A stretch of 64,000 nucleotides of DNA from Clostridiales bacterium (GTDB taxonomy: Bacteria > Bacillota > Clostridia > Lachnospirales > Lachnospiraceae): positions 1 through 64,000 of the forward strand of contig QAKV01000036.1 of NCBI GenBank assembly GCA_003343625.1, in the 5' to 3' direction. The translations under genes and the position numbers were made by a program. The notes under the pieces were generated by a model, which worked only from the letters and a program-made list of their open reading frames with translations, did not search any database and was not told where the DNA came from. Below are positions 15,039-24,144 of this stretch, piece by piece. Position 1 is the stretch's first letter. Each line of letters starts with the position of its first letter.

Positions 15039-17155
15039 CTCCCCTGTTCCTCCAATCCAACAAACACCGCCACCGATCTGGGCCTCATGATGAACTCGCT
15101 GTCGATGGCGGGCATATTTTCTCTTCCCGAAAGGCAACAGCCTTCCGGATCCGCAGCGGCCGTGTTCACCGCCATGTGCCAGACCAGCCCGTCCGGAAGG
15201 AACGGCAGGCGAAAGGTCTGGTCTTCCCAATAGACGTTAATGGCCAGATAGACCAGATCCTCTGTTCCCTCCTGTTCCAGGCTGCCGGAAAACATTGCGC
15301 CCAGATAACGGCTCTCCTCCGTGATGTTCCCGTCCCAGGGCTCAGTCGAATGGACGCTGATCCCCGGAAATCCGATCCGGGAGGGGCGGCAGTTTCCGCG
15401 AACAGCAGGATGGGCCTTGCGGAACGCGATCATATATTTGAAAAATTCGAAAATTTCCCGGTTCTTTTTCAGCATCTCCCAGTCCAGCCAGGAGATTTCG
15501 TTGTCCTGACAGTAGGCGTTGTTGTTGCCGAACTGCGTGTTTCCGAATTCATCGCCGGCCAGAAACATGGGCGTTCCCCGGCTGCACATCAGAACCGCAC
15601 AGGCGTTTTTGATCAGCCGTCGGCGTAAAGACAGCACCGCCGGATCCTGCGTTTCGCCTTCCGCACCGCAGTTCCAGCTGCGGTTGTCATCGCTTCCGTC
15701 CGTATTATTCCACCCGTTGGCCTCGTTATGCTTCCCGTTATAGGAATACAGATCGTAGAGCGGGAAACCATCGTGGCAGGTCAGAAAGTTGATGGACGAG
15801 TTGTATCCCCGATACTGCCCGCCGTAGAGGTCGGGAGAACCGCTGATCCGTTTGGCCGCCGCCGGCGCGAACCAGTAATCCCCCTTCAGAAAGCTGCGCA
15901 GATCGTCCCTGTATTTCCCATTCCATTCCGCCCAGCGGTTCCAGGCCGGGAAATTTCCCACCTGATACAGGCCGCCGGCATCCCAGGCTTCCGCGATCAG
16001 CTTCACGTCCTTTAAGATCGGATCCTGCGCCAGATTCCGCAAAAGGGGCGGCCGGTGCAGGGGGGACCCGTCGTCGTTTCGTCCCAGGATGCTGGCCAGA
16101 TCGAAGCGAAACCCGTCCACCCGATAATGGATCACCCAATAGCGAAGGCATTCCAGAATCATCTGCTGCACGACCGGATGATTGCAGTTCAGGGTATTGC
16201 CGCAACCGCTGAAATTGTAATAATATCCGTCCGGCGTGAGCATATAATAGACGTTGTTGTCGATCCCTTTGAAGGAGAAAAAAGGCCCCTGTTCATTGCC
16301 TTCCGCCGTGTGATTGAACACCACATCCAGGATGACTTCAATTCCGTTTTCGTTCAGTTCCCGAATCAGATACTTGAGCTCATTTCCTTCCCGATTATAC
16401 TCCACGTTGGCCGTATAGCTGGTATTTGGGGCGAAGAATCCCACGGTATTATAACCCCAGTAATCCAGCAGTTTCCTGCCGTCCACTTCCCGCTCCCCCA
16501 TGGTCTCATCGAATTCGAAAACCGGCATCAGTTCCACCGCCGTGATACCCAGCTCCTTTAAATAGGGTATCTTTTCCCGGATTCCTTCAAAGGTTCCCGG
16601 ACAGTGCACCCCGGAAGAAGGATGTCTGGTGAATCCCCGGACGTGCATTTCATAAATGATCAGATCCTGCATGGGACGTTCGGCCGGTTTCGTGTCCTTC
16701 CAGTCGAAATCCCTCACCACCACCCGGGCCCGGTATCCCCTCTCGCGATCCGGGTTGGAACCCCAGCGGCTCTGCCCGGTGACCGCCCTTGCATAGGGGT
16801 CCAGAAGAATCCTGTTTCTGTCGAAAATGAAACCCCTCTTCGGATCGTTGGGCCCGTCCATCCGATAAGCGTATTCGAACTCGAAAATATTCAGCCCGAA
16901 TACGATCATGGAATACACCCCGCCGATCCGGTAGTGTTTCGGAAACGGCAGCACTGCGTAAGGCTCCTTTTCCCCTCTGTGAAACAAAAGCAGCTCGCAG
17001 GAGGTGGCGTGCTGGGAGTGAATTGTAAAATTCACTCCGTTTTCCAGCGCAGTGGCCCCGTTCATCTCGTAGAAACCGGGGCGCACCGGGAAACCGCCCA
17101 CCATATCCAGCGGCTGCATAAACTTTTCTTCAATCGCGATCGGATCTACTTTCAC
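15023..17155 (-). CDS. glgX: Glycogen debranching enzyme (isoamylase/GlgX type, GH13)
   Basis: Hydrolyses alpha-1,6 branches of glycogen or limit dextrins in the cytosol. The 710-aa protein has an N-terminal CBM48-like beta domain (about 20-150), then the GH13 barrel. Conserved regions are VVFNHT, the nucleophile in VDGFRFDLAS, the acid/base Glu in LIAEAWDAGG and the late LTCHDGF. Length suits the isoamylase-like debranching group. The start ATG has GGAGGG a few nt upstream. Its stop overlaps the MraY-like gene, coupling the two, and fprA lies 13 nt upstream, so a three-gene transcript is possible. No other glycogen gene is in the window. Confidence 0.92.
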   Translation of the reverse strand: MKVDPIAIEEKFMQPLDMVGGFPVRPGFYEMNGATALENGVNFTIHSQHATSCELLLFHRGEKEPYAVLPFPKHYRIGGVYSMIVFGLNIFEFEYAYRMDGPNDPKRGFIFDRNRILLDPYARAVTGQSRWGSNPDRERGYRARVVVRDFDWKDTKPAERPMQDLIIYEMHVRGFTRHPSSGVHCPGTFEGIREKIPYLKELGITAVELMPVFEFDETMGEREVDGRKLLDYWGYNTVGFFAPNTSYTANVEYNREGNELKYLIRELNENGIEVILDVVFNHTAEGNEQGPFFSFKGIDNNVYYMLTPDGYYYNFSGCGNTLNCNHPVVQQMILECLRYWVIHYRVDGFRFDLASILGRNDDGSPLHRPPLLRNLAQDPILKDVKLIAEAWDAGGLYQVGNFPAWNRWAEWNGKYRDDLRSFLKGDYWFAPAAAKRISGSPDLYGGQYRGYNSSINFLTCHDGFPLYDLYSYNGKHNEANGWNNTDGSDDNRSWNCGAEGETQDPAVLSLRRRLIKNACAVLMCSRGTPMFLAGDEFGNTQFGNNNAYCQDNEISWLDWEMLKKNREIFEFFKYMIAFRKAHPAVRGNCRPSRIGFPGISVHSTEPWDGNITEESRYLGAMFSGSLEQEGTEDLVYLAINVYWEDQTFRLPFLPDGLVWHMAVNTAAADPEGCCLSGRENMPAIDSEFIMRPRSVAVFVGLEEQGRCIRF

Positions 17156-17168
17156 AAATCCCTCCGTT

Positions 17169-18380
17169 TTAAGCCTCCTGCATGGACGCGATCAGGCGAT
17201 CCGCCAGCGCTTCCAGGCCGTCCGCCTGCTCTTCCTTCAGGGTGGAGCAAAGGGTCATTTTTTCCTCCAGCACCTTCATTCCCTTCAGCTCCTCCTGCAC
17301 GAAACGCGCCATCAGTTCGCCGCTCTTGCATGCCCAGGTTCCGTTTTCGATGATGGCCACCGTGCGGTTCTGCACATTTAATCCCTTCATATCGTTGAGA
17401 TAGCTGTGCATCACAGGATAGATCTCCATATTATAAGTAACCGAAGCCAGCACGATATGGCTGAACCGGAAGGTCTCCGCGATCAGCTGGGAAACGTGGG
17501 TGTTGGAAACATCGTAAACCGCCACGTTGGCCATGCCCTTTTCGCACAGCTTCGCTGCCAGCGCCTGAGCCGCCGCCTCGGTATTGCCGTACATGGAAGC
17601 GTATGCGATGAGCACGCCCTTCTCCTCCGGCACATACCGGCTCCAGAGATCATATTTTTCGATGAACCATCCGAGGTTGGAGCGCCACACGGGGCCGTGC
17701 AGCGGGCAGACCATGCGGATATCCAGCTTTGAAGCCTTCTTCAGCAGAGCCTGAACGGGCGCTCCGTACTTGCCCACGATGTTGGTATAGTAGCGGCGCG
17801 CGTCTTCCAGCCAGTCCCTTTCGAAATTCACCTCATCGTTGAACAGCTTGCCGTCCAGGGCGCCAAAGGTGCCGAACGCATCCGCCGAGAACAGGATTCC
17901 CTCCGTCTGGTCGAAGGTCACCATGGCCTCCGGCCAGTGCACCATGGGCGCGTTGACGAAGGTCACCACATGGCGGCCGAAGCTCAGGGTTTCCCCTTCC
18001 TTCACCGCGATCTGCTCGTGGGAATCCACATCGAAGCCGAATTGGTGCATCATCACGAATGCCTTGGGCGTGCTGACGATTTTCGCTTCGGGATGGCGCA
18101 TCAGCACTTCTTCCAGAGACGCGCCGTGATCGGGCTCCATGTGATTGATCACGATATAGTCCAGCTTTTCCCCGTCCAGCACATAGTCCAGATTCTCCAG
18201 AAACTGCCGGCATACGGACCAGTCCACCGTATCGAACAGCACGCTTTTCTCATCCTTTAACACATAAGAGTTGTAGGAAACCCCTCTGGGGATGGGATGA
18301 ATATTCTCGAACAGCGCGAGCCTGTGGTCATTGGCTCCAATCCAGTATAAATCTTCCGTCACTTTTCTCACACAATGCAT
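17169..18380 (-). CDS. fprA: A-type flavoprotein (flavodiiron O2/NO reductase)
   Basis: Cytosolic flavodiiron protein reducing O2 to water or NO to N2O in anaerobes. The 403-aa chain has an N-terminal metallo-beta-lactamase domain with the di-iron motif HMEPDHG and later ligands in MVHWPEAM and CPLHGPVW. Its C-terminal flavodoxin domain has FMN-loop IAYASMYGNTEAAA near residue 255. There is no C-terminal rubredoxin extension, as is usual in clostridial FprA. A perfect TACACAAAT/ATTTGTGTA inverted pair lies about 100 nt upstream and may be a regulator site. It protects oxygen-labile enzymes such as the hydrogenase encoded nearby, an inference from family function. Confidence 0.94.
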   Translation of the reverse strand: MHCVRKVTEDLYWIGANDHRLALFENIHPIPRGVSYNSYVLKDEKSVLFDTVDWSVCRQFLENLDYVLDGEKLDYIVINHMEPDHGASLEEVLMRHPEAKIVSTPKAFVMMHQFGFDVDSHEQIAVKEGETLSFGRHVVTFVNAPMVHWPEAMVTFDQTEGILFSADAFGTFGALDGKLFNDEVNFERDWLEDARRYYTNIVGKYGAPVQALLKKASKLDIRMVCPLHGPVWRSNLGWFIEKYDLWSRYVPEEKGVLIAYASMYGNTEAAAQALAAKLCEKGMANVAVYDVSNTHVSQLIAETFRFSHIVLASVTYNMEIYPVMHSYLNDMKGLNVQNRTVAIIENGTWACKSGELMARFVQEELKGMKVLEEKMTLCSTLKEEQADGLEALADRLIASMQEA

Positions 18381-18775
18381 CTTTCCTTTACCTCCGAAAG
18401 TCTTTCCGTATTTTTTGATCTGTCAAGGACGTTGCGCGAACCTGATCACAGCGTCCTGCCTATATTGTTTCTATCATAAATGTACACAAATGACAAGAGG
18501 CTGCAGGGATTTCCTGTATTTGTGTAACTGACCGGTTTTTATCGGGAATATATAAGTAAATATAGATGTAGAAGTTTTCCCGCGGTGCCTGATGATCACG
18601 GCAGTCTTTTCGCCATATCTCTTTTCCTTTCTCTCAGTTCTAACGGTTTTCCGGTTTCCGATATCTTTTATAGTTCCGCCGGCACGGCGCCGCTTTTTCC
18701 GATTCGGCCCTTGATGGACATCAGGCCCCCTGCCCCTTGTTCATCGAGGGTAACATCGCAAGTTATTTTAACACA
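18381..18775. other. Non-coding region upstream of fprA with an inverted repeat
   Basis: About 395 nt without a supportable gene. TACACAAAT (18483-18491) and ATTTGTGTA (18518-18526) are perfect 9-bp inverted repeats with centres 35 bp apart, flanking a TTGTCA that could be the fprA -35 box. The rest is unremarkable; small frames here lack ribosome-binding sites. Confidence 0.45.
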
Positions 18776-18818
18776 AAAGAAGAACCCCCGGCCGATTTTT
18801 GAGCCAGGGTTCTTCTTT
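18776..18818 (-). terminator. Bidirectional-looking terminator after the ABC-2 permease
   Basis: AAAGAAGAACCC (18776-18787) pairs perfectly with GGGTTCTTCTTT (18807-18818), 74 nt past the permease stop. On the minus strand the stem ends in TTTTGTG. Confidence 0.7.
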
Positions 18819-18891
18819 GTTTTCAGGCTGCGCTTTTTCACAGCCCCTCGGAAAGTCGGATGGTTTACAGCGGTTCTCCTTTCGCCGCCGC

Positions 18892-19874
18892 TTACCGGCT
18901 GCGGATCTCCCTGCGCATAAAACTGATATAGGAAAGCGCGAAGACCACCGCCGTCAGCGCCAGCAGGCCCACCAGGTGGGGCCACACCAGAAGCAGGCTC
19001 TGCCCTGCGGAAAGATAACCGCTGATCGCCCCGGAAAGCTGCTGAGGCAGGATGACGTTCATGGATCGCGCCGTGGGATCCATGATGGTGGAAATCGCCT
19101 CGCTGTAAAGATAGTACGGCGATAGCCGGTTCAGGGCCAGCTGGCATTCATAATAGTCCAGCACCTGCCCCACCGTGGAGACCTGATCCGCCGGATACAG
19201 CGCGTTGGTCACGATATTTACCACCAGCGACATAAAAAGGGCGAAGAAAATCCACAATGCGATGACGATCATCGCGGAAGTGGCCGCATGCCTGCACAGC
19301 ACGGAAAACAGGATGGACAACGCCAGCCAGAAACAGATATATACCGAAGTGAAAAACAGCAGGGCGACCACCCGCCCCACTTCGTCCGCCGTAGGCGGGA
19401 TACCCACGGTCAGAAGCCCTACGGCCCCGATCACCAGCCCCATGGAAAAGACCATCAGAAAGATCACCGTGGCGCCTGCCAGAAATTTTCCGTTGATGAT
19501 GCAGTCCCGATAAATGGGTTGGGACACCAACCGGTTTAAGGTGCCCTCCGAGCGCTCGCTGTTGATGGCGTCAAATCCCAGCGTCAGCCCTACAAAAGGC
19601 CCCAACAGGGCGATGAAGGATGTAAAAGAAGGGATGGAATTCCCGCTTAAGGTGAACAGTTTCAAAAAGATGTAGTCGGGATCGGACGCCACCGCATCGG
19701 AAAGGACGGATACCGCCCCGTATACGCTGGCGCAGCTGGTCAGCAGGATCAGACACAGTACGATCAGAAAGCGTTTGCTCCGGATATGGTCTGCCATCTC
19801 CTTGCGGTACAGCGCTCCCAATCGCGTACCTGATTTTTCCGCCTTTGGGCATCCATTGCGATCGCTTTCTCCAT
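18892..19874 (-). pseudogene. ABC-2 type permease with a frameshift near the start
   Basis: Membrane permease of the NosY/GldF type, with about six helices and the typical SERSEGTLNRLVSQPIYR loop. The long frame has no credible start: its first codon lies at 19947 without a ribosome-binding site. An ideal AAAAGGAGG sits 6 nt before an ATG at 19872-19874, but that ATG is in another frame. Inserting one A at the AAA run (19844-19846 on the plus strand) joins MEKAIAMDAQ to KAEKSGTRLGALYRKEM in one continuous protein of about 327 aa. It is thus a single-base contraction, either a real mutation or a sequence error. No ATPase partner is adjacent, which is unusual for this family. Confidence 0.75.
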
Positions 19875-19981
19875 AAGTCTCCTCCTTTTGCCAAAACGGC
19901 AATTCATTATTTTCACAGACTATCTTAACAGAGAAAGCTTTAACCAACCTTTAGGAAGTTTGAAAATATTGTGAAAAACTG

Positions 19982-20944
19982 TCACTCACCGTAGATTCTG
20001 TTATTCATATATCGTATATTTTGTTCGAAGTCCACTTCCAGCACCGCCATGCCCCGGATTGTGGCGTTCTGGTAACTTCCCTCCACCGGAACGCTGCCCT
20101 GCTGCAGATCATAGGTAAAGAGTTTACCGGCATCCAGCGTCAGACGCAGGAATTCTCCCCGGGTCAGGTTTGTGGTCAGATTGGATAACAGACCGTCCAA
20201 CACCTCCTGCGGGTTGGTCAAAAGCGCTTTGGGCAACTCGCCGATCACCGCCGACAACACTTTCCGCTGCCGCTCGGTTCGCCCGAAATCCGTGCCGATA
20301 TATCGGTTTCTGGTATAGGCCAGGGCCTGGGGACCGTTTAAATGGATGAGGCCGCTCCGGGAAGTATCCAGATAATCCGTGCCTTCCGGACGTCCGGTGA
20401 GCTGATTGTATTCTACCAGATAGCCGTTCACGTACTCCACTTCCTCGCTGGTCAGCTCCAGATCCACTCCTCCCACCGCATCCACCAGATTGGCGAAAGC
20501 CTCGAAGTTCACCAGCACATAATGGCTCACCGGAATCTGAAAGTTCTCCCGGACAGTTTCCATGAGAAGTTCCGGGCCGCCATAGGCATAAGCGGCGTTC
20601 AGGCGGTTGCCGTCATGTCCCGGGATCTCCACATACATATCGCGGAGGAAGGAAATCATCTGTACCGTCCTGGTTTTTTCGCTGATGGAAAGGAGAATCA
20701 TGGCGTCGGATCTGCCGTCTTCCCCGTTCTCCCGGGAATCGTTACCGATCAGCAGAATATTCGTCACTCCATCCTGCCGGAGCGCCGATTCCTCCCCTCC
20801 GGTCTCCTCATAGGAAATCCTCCCGTAGAGGGAAGACGCCAGCCCATACCAGGCCACGCCTCCTGCCGCAATCAAAATGATCAGGACGATCAGGAGGACT
20901 TTCCAGATTGACCTCTTCTTTTTCTTCGTCTTTCGCGCGTTCAT
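19982..20944 (-). CDS. LytR-CpsA-Psr (LCP) family glycopolymer ligase
   Basis: Attaches polyprenyl-linked anionic glycopolymers to peptidoglycan on the outer face of the membrane. The 320-aa protein has a basic N-terminus, one helix at about residues 15-38 and the LCP domain. Motifs are LLIGNDSRENGEDGRSDAM, SFLRDMYVEIPGHDGNRLNAAYAYGG (shown in parts), and the late LNGPQALAYTRNR with DFGRTERQR, which hold the pyrophosphate-binding Arg and Asp residues. The start at 20944 has AAAGGAG upstream. It follows echF by 26 nt in the same direction, so it may be read from the ech transcript although the functions look unrelated. Confidence 0.92.
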   Translation of the reverse strand: MNARKTKKKKRSIWKVLLIVLIILIAAGGVAWYGLASSLYGRISYEETGGEESALRQDGVTNILLIGNDSRENGEDGRSDAMILLSISEKTRTVQMISFLRDMYVEIPGHDGNRLNAAYAYGGPELLMETVRENFQIPVSHYVLVNFEAFANLVDAVGGVDLELTSEEVEYVNGYLVEYNQLTGRPEGTDYLDTSRSGLIHLNGPQALAYTRNRYIGTDFGRTERQRKVLSAVIGELPKALLTNPQEVLDGLLSNLTTNLTRGEFLRLTLDAGKLFTYDLQQGSVPVEGSYQNATIRGMAVLEVDFEQNIRYMNNRIYGE

Positions 20945-20970
20945 GGAGACTCCTTTCAACTTTCAGCAGA

Positions 20971-21369
20971 TCATCTCATCTCAGCGGGCTTTTTGGGCGC
21001 TCCACCCGCAGGTTGCGCCTTTTGGGGCAGCGTAAACGTCTCCTCCGTCTTGTGCGCTGCGGGCTTCGTATAGCCGGGCACGAGGCGCAAACACTTTTTC
21101 GGACAAAGGTTCGCGCAGCTGCCGCATTGCACGCAATCGAACCGGTTGATGGTCCAGGTGCCCGCTGCCCGGTCCACCGAAATGGCTCCGGTGGGACAGG
21201 AGCGCATGCACAGCCCGCAGCTGATACATTCCGCTGTATCGATCTCGATATGGCCCCGCATCCGCTCCGGAAATTGCGCCGGCTCGAAGGGATAGGACGT
21301 GGTGGCGGGCTTATGAAACAGGTTTTTCATCGCCGTACGGGCATAGGCAAAAATTTTCGTATCGTTCAT
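20971..21369 (-). CDS. echF: Ech hydrogenase ferredoxin subunit EchF
   Basis: Electron-transfer subunit with two [4Fe-4S] clusters, linking ferredoxin to the hydrogenase small subunit. The 132-aa protein carries C48-x2-C51-x2-C54-x3-C58P and C79-x2-C82-x2-C85-x3-C89P, matching NuoI-like EchF. The C-terminal 30 residues are Pro/Lys/Ala-rich and probably disordered. It is last of the six ech genes, 4 nt after echE. Family and order are secure from the Ech operons of Methanosarcina and clostridia. Confidence 0.92.
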   Translation of the reverse strand: MNDTKIFAYARTAMKNLFHKPATTSYPFEPAQFPERMRGHIEIDTAECISCGLCMRSCPTGAISVDRAAGTWTINRFDCVQCGSCANLCPKKCLRLVPGYTKPAAHKTEETFTLPQKAQPAGGAPKKPAEMR

Positions 21370-21373
21370 GGAA

Positions 21374-22453
21374 TCACCTCTCTGTGCAGCTGATGCACGG
21401 GTCTATGGTCAGGATGATCAGCGGCACATCCGCCAGCTGGCAGCCTTTCAGCAGCTCCACCATGGGCGGAATGTTGCTGGTGGTCGGCGTGCGCAGGCGG
21501 AAACGATCTAGGTTCTTCGTCCCGTTCCCCTTCACGTAATAAATCGCCTCGCCCCTGGGCTGCTCGATGCGCATGAAATATTCCCCATTCGGATTGCCCT
21601 TTACGGGAACGCTGACAGGGCCCTCCGGGATCTTATCGATGGCCTCCCGGATCAGGCGGAAGGACTGCAGAATTTCCTTCAGCCGCACTTCGCACCGGGC
21701 ATAGGCGTCTCCCGCTGCAGCCGTCACCGGCTCCACGGTCAGATCGCCATAGGCCGCATAGCCCAGCATCCGCACGTCGTATTCCTCGCCGCTGGCCCGC
21801 AGCATGGGGCCCACCGCGCCCTGCAGGATCGCCTGGTCGCGCGACAACACTCCCAGCCCTTTCAACCTGCTCTGCACGGTATAATCCTTCAGGAACGTAT
21901 GCAGCAGGGGCGCCATATCCTCTTCCATATCGTCCACGGTGCGGGCGATGGCAGCCAGCATGGAGCTGTCCACATCCCTGAGCACGCCGCCGATACAGTT
22001 CACCGAAAAGATCACCCGGCCTCCGGTGGTGGCGTCGAACATATCCAGGATTTTTTCCCTCAGCCTCCAGGATTCCATAAACAGGCTTTCAAAGCCCATG
22101 GCGTCCGCCAGCAGCCCCAGCCACAACAAATGGCTGTGTACCCTGCTCATCTCCATCCAGATGGTGCGCAGATAATTCGCCCTTTTGGGCACCTCGATAC
22201 CCATCACATGTTCCACCGATTCGCAATATCCCATGCCGTGGCCGCAGCTGCAGATGCCGCAGATCCGCTCGGCGATATAAACGTATTGTTTAAAGTCCTT
22301 TTTTTCTACCAGTTTTTCCAGCCCTCTGTGGATAAAACCGATGCTGGGAATAGCCCCCACTACGGTTTCATCCTCCAGCACCAGATCCAGATGAACCGGT
22401 TCCGGCAGGACGGGATGCTGAGGGCCGAACGGTACAATGCTTCTCTTCGCCAT
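21374..22453 (-). CDS. echE: Ech [NiFe] hydrogenase large subunit EchE
   Basis: Catalytic subunit related to NuoD. The 359-aa protein keeps both nickel-binding motifs: RICGICSCGHG (Cys65, Cys68) and the C-terminal DPCISCTER (Cys353, Cys356), so it is a hydrogenase and not a cysteine-less complex I subunit. The chain stops three residues after the last Cys, leaving no C-terminal extension to be cut, and no maturation endopeptidase gene is present, consistent with Ech enzymes. It overlaps no neighbour and is 4 nt from echD. Confidence 0.95.
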   Translation of the reverse strand: MAKRSIVPFGPQHPVLPEPVHLDLVLEDETVVGAIPSIGFIHRGLEKLVEKKDFKQYVYIAERICGICSCGHGMGYCESVEHVMGIEVPKRANYLRTIWMEMSRVHSHLLWLGLLADAMGFESLFMESWRLREKILDMFDATTGGRVIFSVNCIGGVLRDVDSSMLAAIARTVDDMEEDMAPLLHTFLKDYTVQSRLKGLGVLSRDQAILQGAVGPMLRASGEEYDVRMLGYAAYGDLTVEPVTAAAGDAYARCEVRLKEILQSFRLIREAIDKIPEGPVSVPVKGNPNGEYFMRIEQPRGEAIYYVKGNGTKNLDRFRLRTPTTSNIPPMVELLKGCQLADVPLIILTIDPCISCTER

Positions 22454-22457
22454 CTTC

Positions 22458-22805
22458 TCACCCCTTTTCCTTAAACGGCGTTTCCCTGTCGATCCGGTAC
22501 AGCTTATCGTGATAATCCATCGTCAGGTTTTTGATCTTCACTCCGAACAGCTCCGCAGCTTCGTTCTCCTGCAGGAAAGCGCAGGGATACACCTGCGTGA
22601 TACTGGAGATTTCTTCGTCCTCTCTTATATGCAGGCGCAGCGTCACCATTTCATAATTTCTGCAGAAGGAATAACTCATCTCATAGCCTCCTTCCACCCG
22701 GACCGCGCAGATCTGTACCGGTCTCCAATGTTCCATTTTCATCTGAATCACCGTGGCAAAGAAGATATCCCTGGTGATTTCCCTGATCTCATTTTTCTGA
22801 TCCAT
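22458..22805 (-). CDS. echD: Ech hydrogenase subunit EchD (NuoC-like)
   Basis: A 115-aa hydrophilic subunit of the 30-kDa/NuoC family, much shorter than NuoC as usual for EchD. Family features include FFATVIQMK, the beta-rich SYSFCRNYEMVTLRLHI and, near the end, AAELFGVKIKNLTMDY. The ATG at 22805 is chosen for GGGAGGAA 6 nt upstream; the frame extends 20 codons further, inside echC. It overlaps echC by 17 nt. It holds the small and large subunits together and has no cofactor. Confidence 0.88.
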   Translation of the reverse strand: MDQKNEIREITRDIFFATVIQMKMEHWRPVQICAVRVEGGYEMSYSFCRNYEMVTLRLHIREDEEISSITQVYPCAFLQENEAAELFGVKIKNLTMDYHDKLYRIDRETPFKEKG

Positions 22806-23265
22806 AGGTTCCTCCCGACCGTTCGCTCCCGCCTTTTCGTGCGCGCAGTTTCTCACGCTTCTCATCCAGCAGCTTCACCGCCTGCACCACGCCGTCGATG
22901 ATCGCTTCCGGCCTCGCTGCGCAGCCCGGCACGTAGATATCCACCGGGATGACGGTATCGATTCCGCCCCGGATATTGTAACATTCTTTGAAGACGCCTC
23001 CCGTACAGGCGCAGATGCCCACCGCCAGCACGACCTTCGGATCAGGCATCTGGCTGTAGAGCTGACGCACCACATCCGCAGTCTGGCTGTTCACTCCGCC
23101 TGTAATGAGCAGGATGTCCGCCTGAAACGGATCCCCTGTATTGATCACCCCGAACCGCTCCACATCGTATCTGGGCGTCAGGCAGTCCAGCACTTCGATA
23201 TCGCAGCCGTTGCAGCTGCTGGCATCATAATGAAGCAGCCACGGGGATTTGGATAGTTTTCCCAT
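22789..23265 (-). CDS. echC: Ech hydrogenase small subunit EchC (NuoB-like)
   Basis: Carries the proximal [4Fe-4S] cluster that passes electrons to the NiFe site. The 158-aa protein has the NuoB-type ligands SSCNGCDIEVLDC, AVGICACTGG and VPGCAARPE. The C-terminal 25 residues are highly charged (KREKLRARKGG) and overlap echD. Short length and motif spacing match small subunits of group 4 energy-converting hydrogenases. Confidence 0.93.
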   Translation of the reverse strand: MGKLSKSPWLLHYDASSCNGCDIEVLDCLTPRYDVERFGVINTGDPFQADILLITGGVNSQTADVVRQLYSQMPDPKVVLAVGICACTGGVFKECYNIRGGIDTVIPVDIYVPGCAARPEAIIDGVVQAVKLLDEKREKLRARKGGSERSGGTYGSEK

Positions 23266-23280
23266 CTGAAATTCCTCCCG

Positions 23281-24144
23281 TCATTTCATCAAAATCAGAA
23301 TCAGCAGATTTACGCCTGCCGTCAGAAGCGTCACCAACCAGCAGGAAAAGAGAAGGGTCTTCCAGCGCAACCTGGCGCTGACGTTGTCCCACAGGATTTC
23401 CAGGAAATAGATTCCCAGGCAAAGGACGATGGCCACAGGCCAGCTCCACCAGCTGGAATTGATAAAAAACAGGGCGAAAATTCCCAGAATCAGCACTTTT
23501 TCATAGTATTCCGCGATGTTCATGATCGCCAGCGTGGAGCCGGACATTTCCGTGGTGATTCCCTTGACCATCTCCTGGTGCGCGTGGTGGCTGGTGGAGA
23601 GGTCGAACGGGGACTTCCGGAACTTGATCGCCGACGTAAACATGAATCCCAGCAGCATCCCGGGCATATACAGAACCGGGCTGATATCGGACTGGATGAT
23701 ATTCCCCACATGGAAGGTTCCGGAAGACAGATAAAATCCCACTGCCACCAGCAGCGTCAGCGGCTCATAAGCCATCATCTGCACCATTTCCCGGGCCGCC
23801 CCCATGTTAGCGAAAGGGGAGGAATCGCTGGATGCGGCCATCACCAGGAACATGTCCGCCGTGGAGAGGATAAACAGGCACATCAGGATGTCCGTCCCCC
23901 CAAACAGCATGGAACCCGCGATCACGATGAACACCAGATAGCTCAGATTCAGCAGAAGCTGCACGTTATTCACCGCGATCATCTGCTTGGAAAACAACTT
24001 GGACAGATCATAAAAAGGCTGAAGGACGGAAGGCCCTCTCCTGCCCTGCATACGGGCGGTGATCACGCGATCCGCACCGTCCAGAACCGCTCCCACAAAA
24101 GGAGCCAGAATCAGATATCCCACTACAAAAACCACGGCTTTCAT
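23281..24144 (-). CDS. echB: Ech hydrogenase membrane subunit EchB (NuoH-like)
   Basis: A 287-aa membrane protein with about eight helices, related to NuoH, forming the junction between the hydrophilic hydrogenase module and the ion-pumping subunit. NuoH-like segments include ITARMQGRRGPSVLQPFYDL near residue 30 and SPFDLSTSHHAHQEMV near residue 185. It overlaps echA by 4 nt. Confidence 0.92.
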   Translation of the reverse strand: MKAVVFVVGYLILAPFVGAVLDGADRVITARMQGRRGPSVLQPFYDLSKLFSKQMIAVNNVQLLLNLSYLVFIVIAGSMLFGGTDILMCLFILSTADMFLVMAASSDSSPFANMGAAREMVQMMAYEPLTLLVAVGFYLSSGTFHVGNIIQSDISPVLYMPGMLLGFMFTSAIKFRKSPFDLSTSHHAHQEMVKGITTEMSGSTLAIMNIAEYYEKVLILGIFALFFINSSWWSWPVAIVLCLGIYFLEILWDNVSARLRWKTLLFSCWLVTLLTAGVNLLILILMK

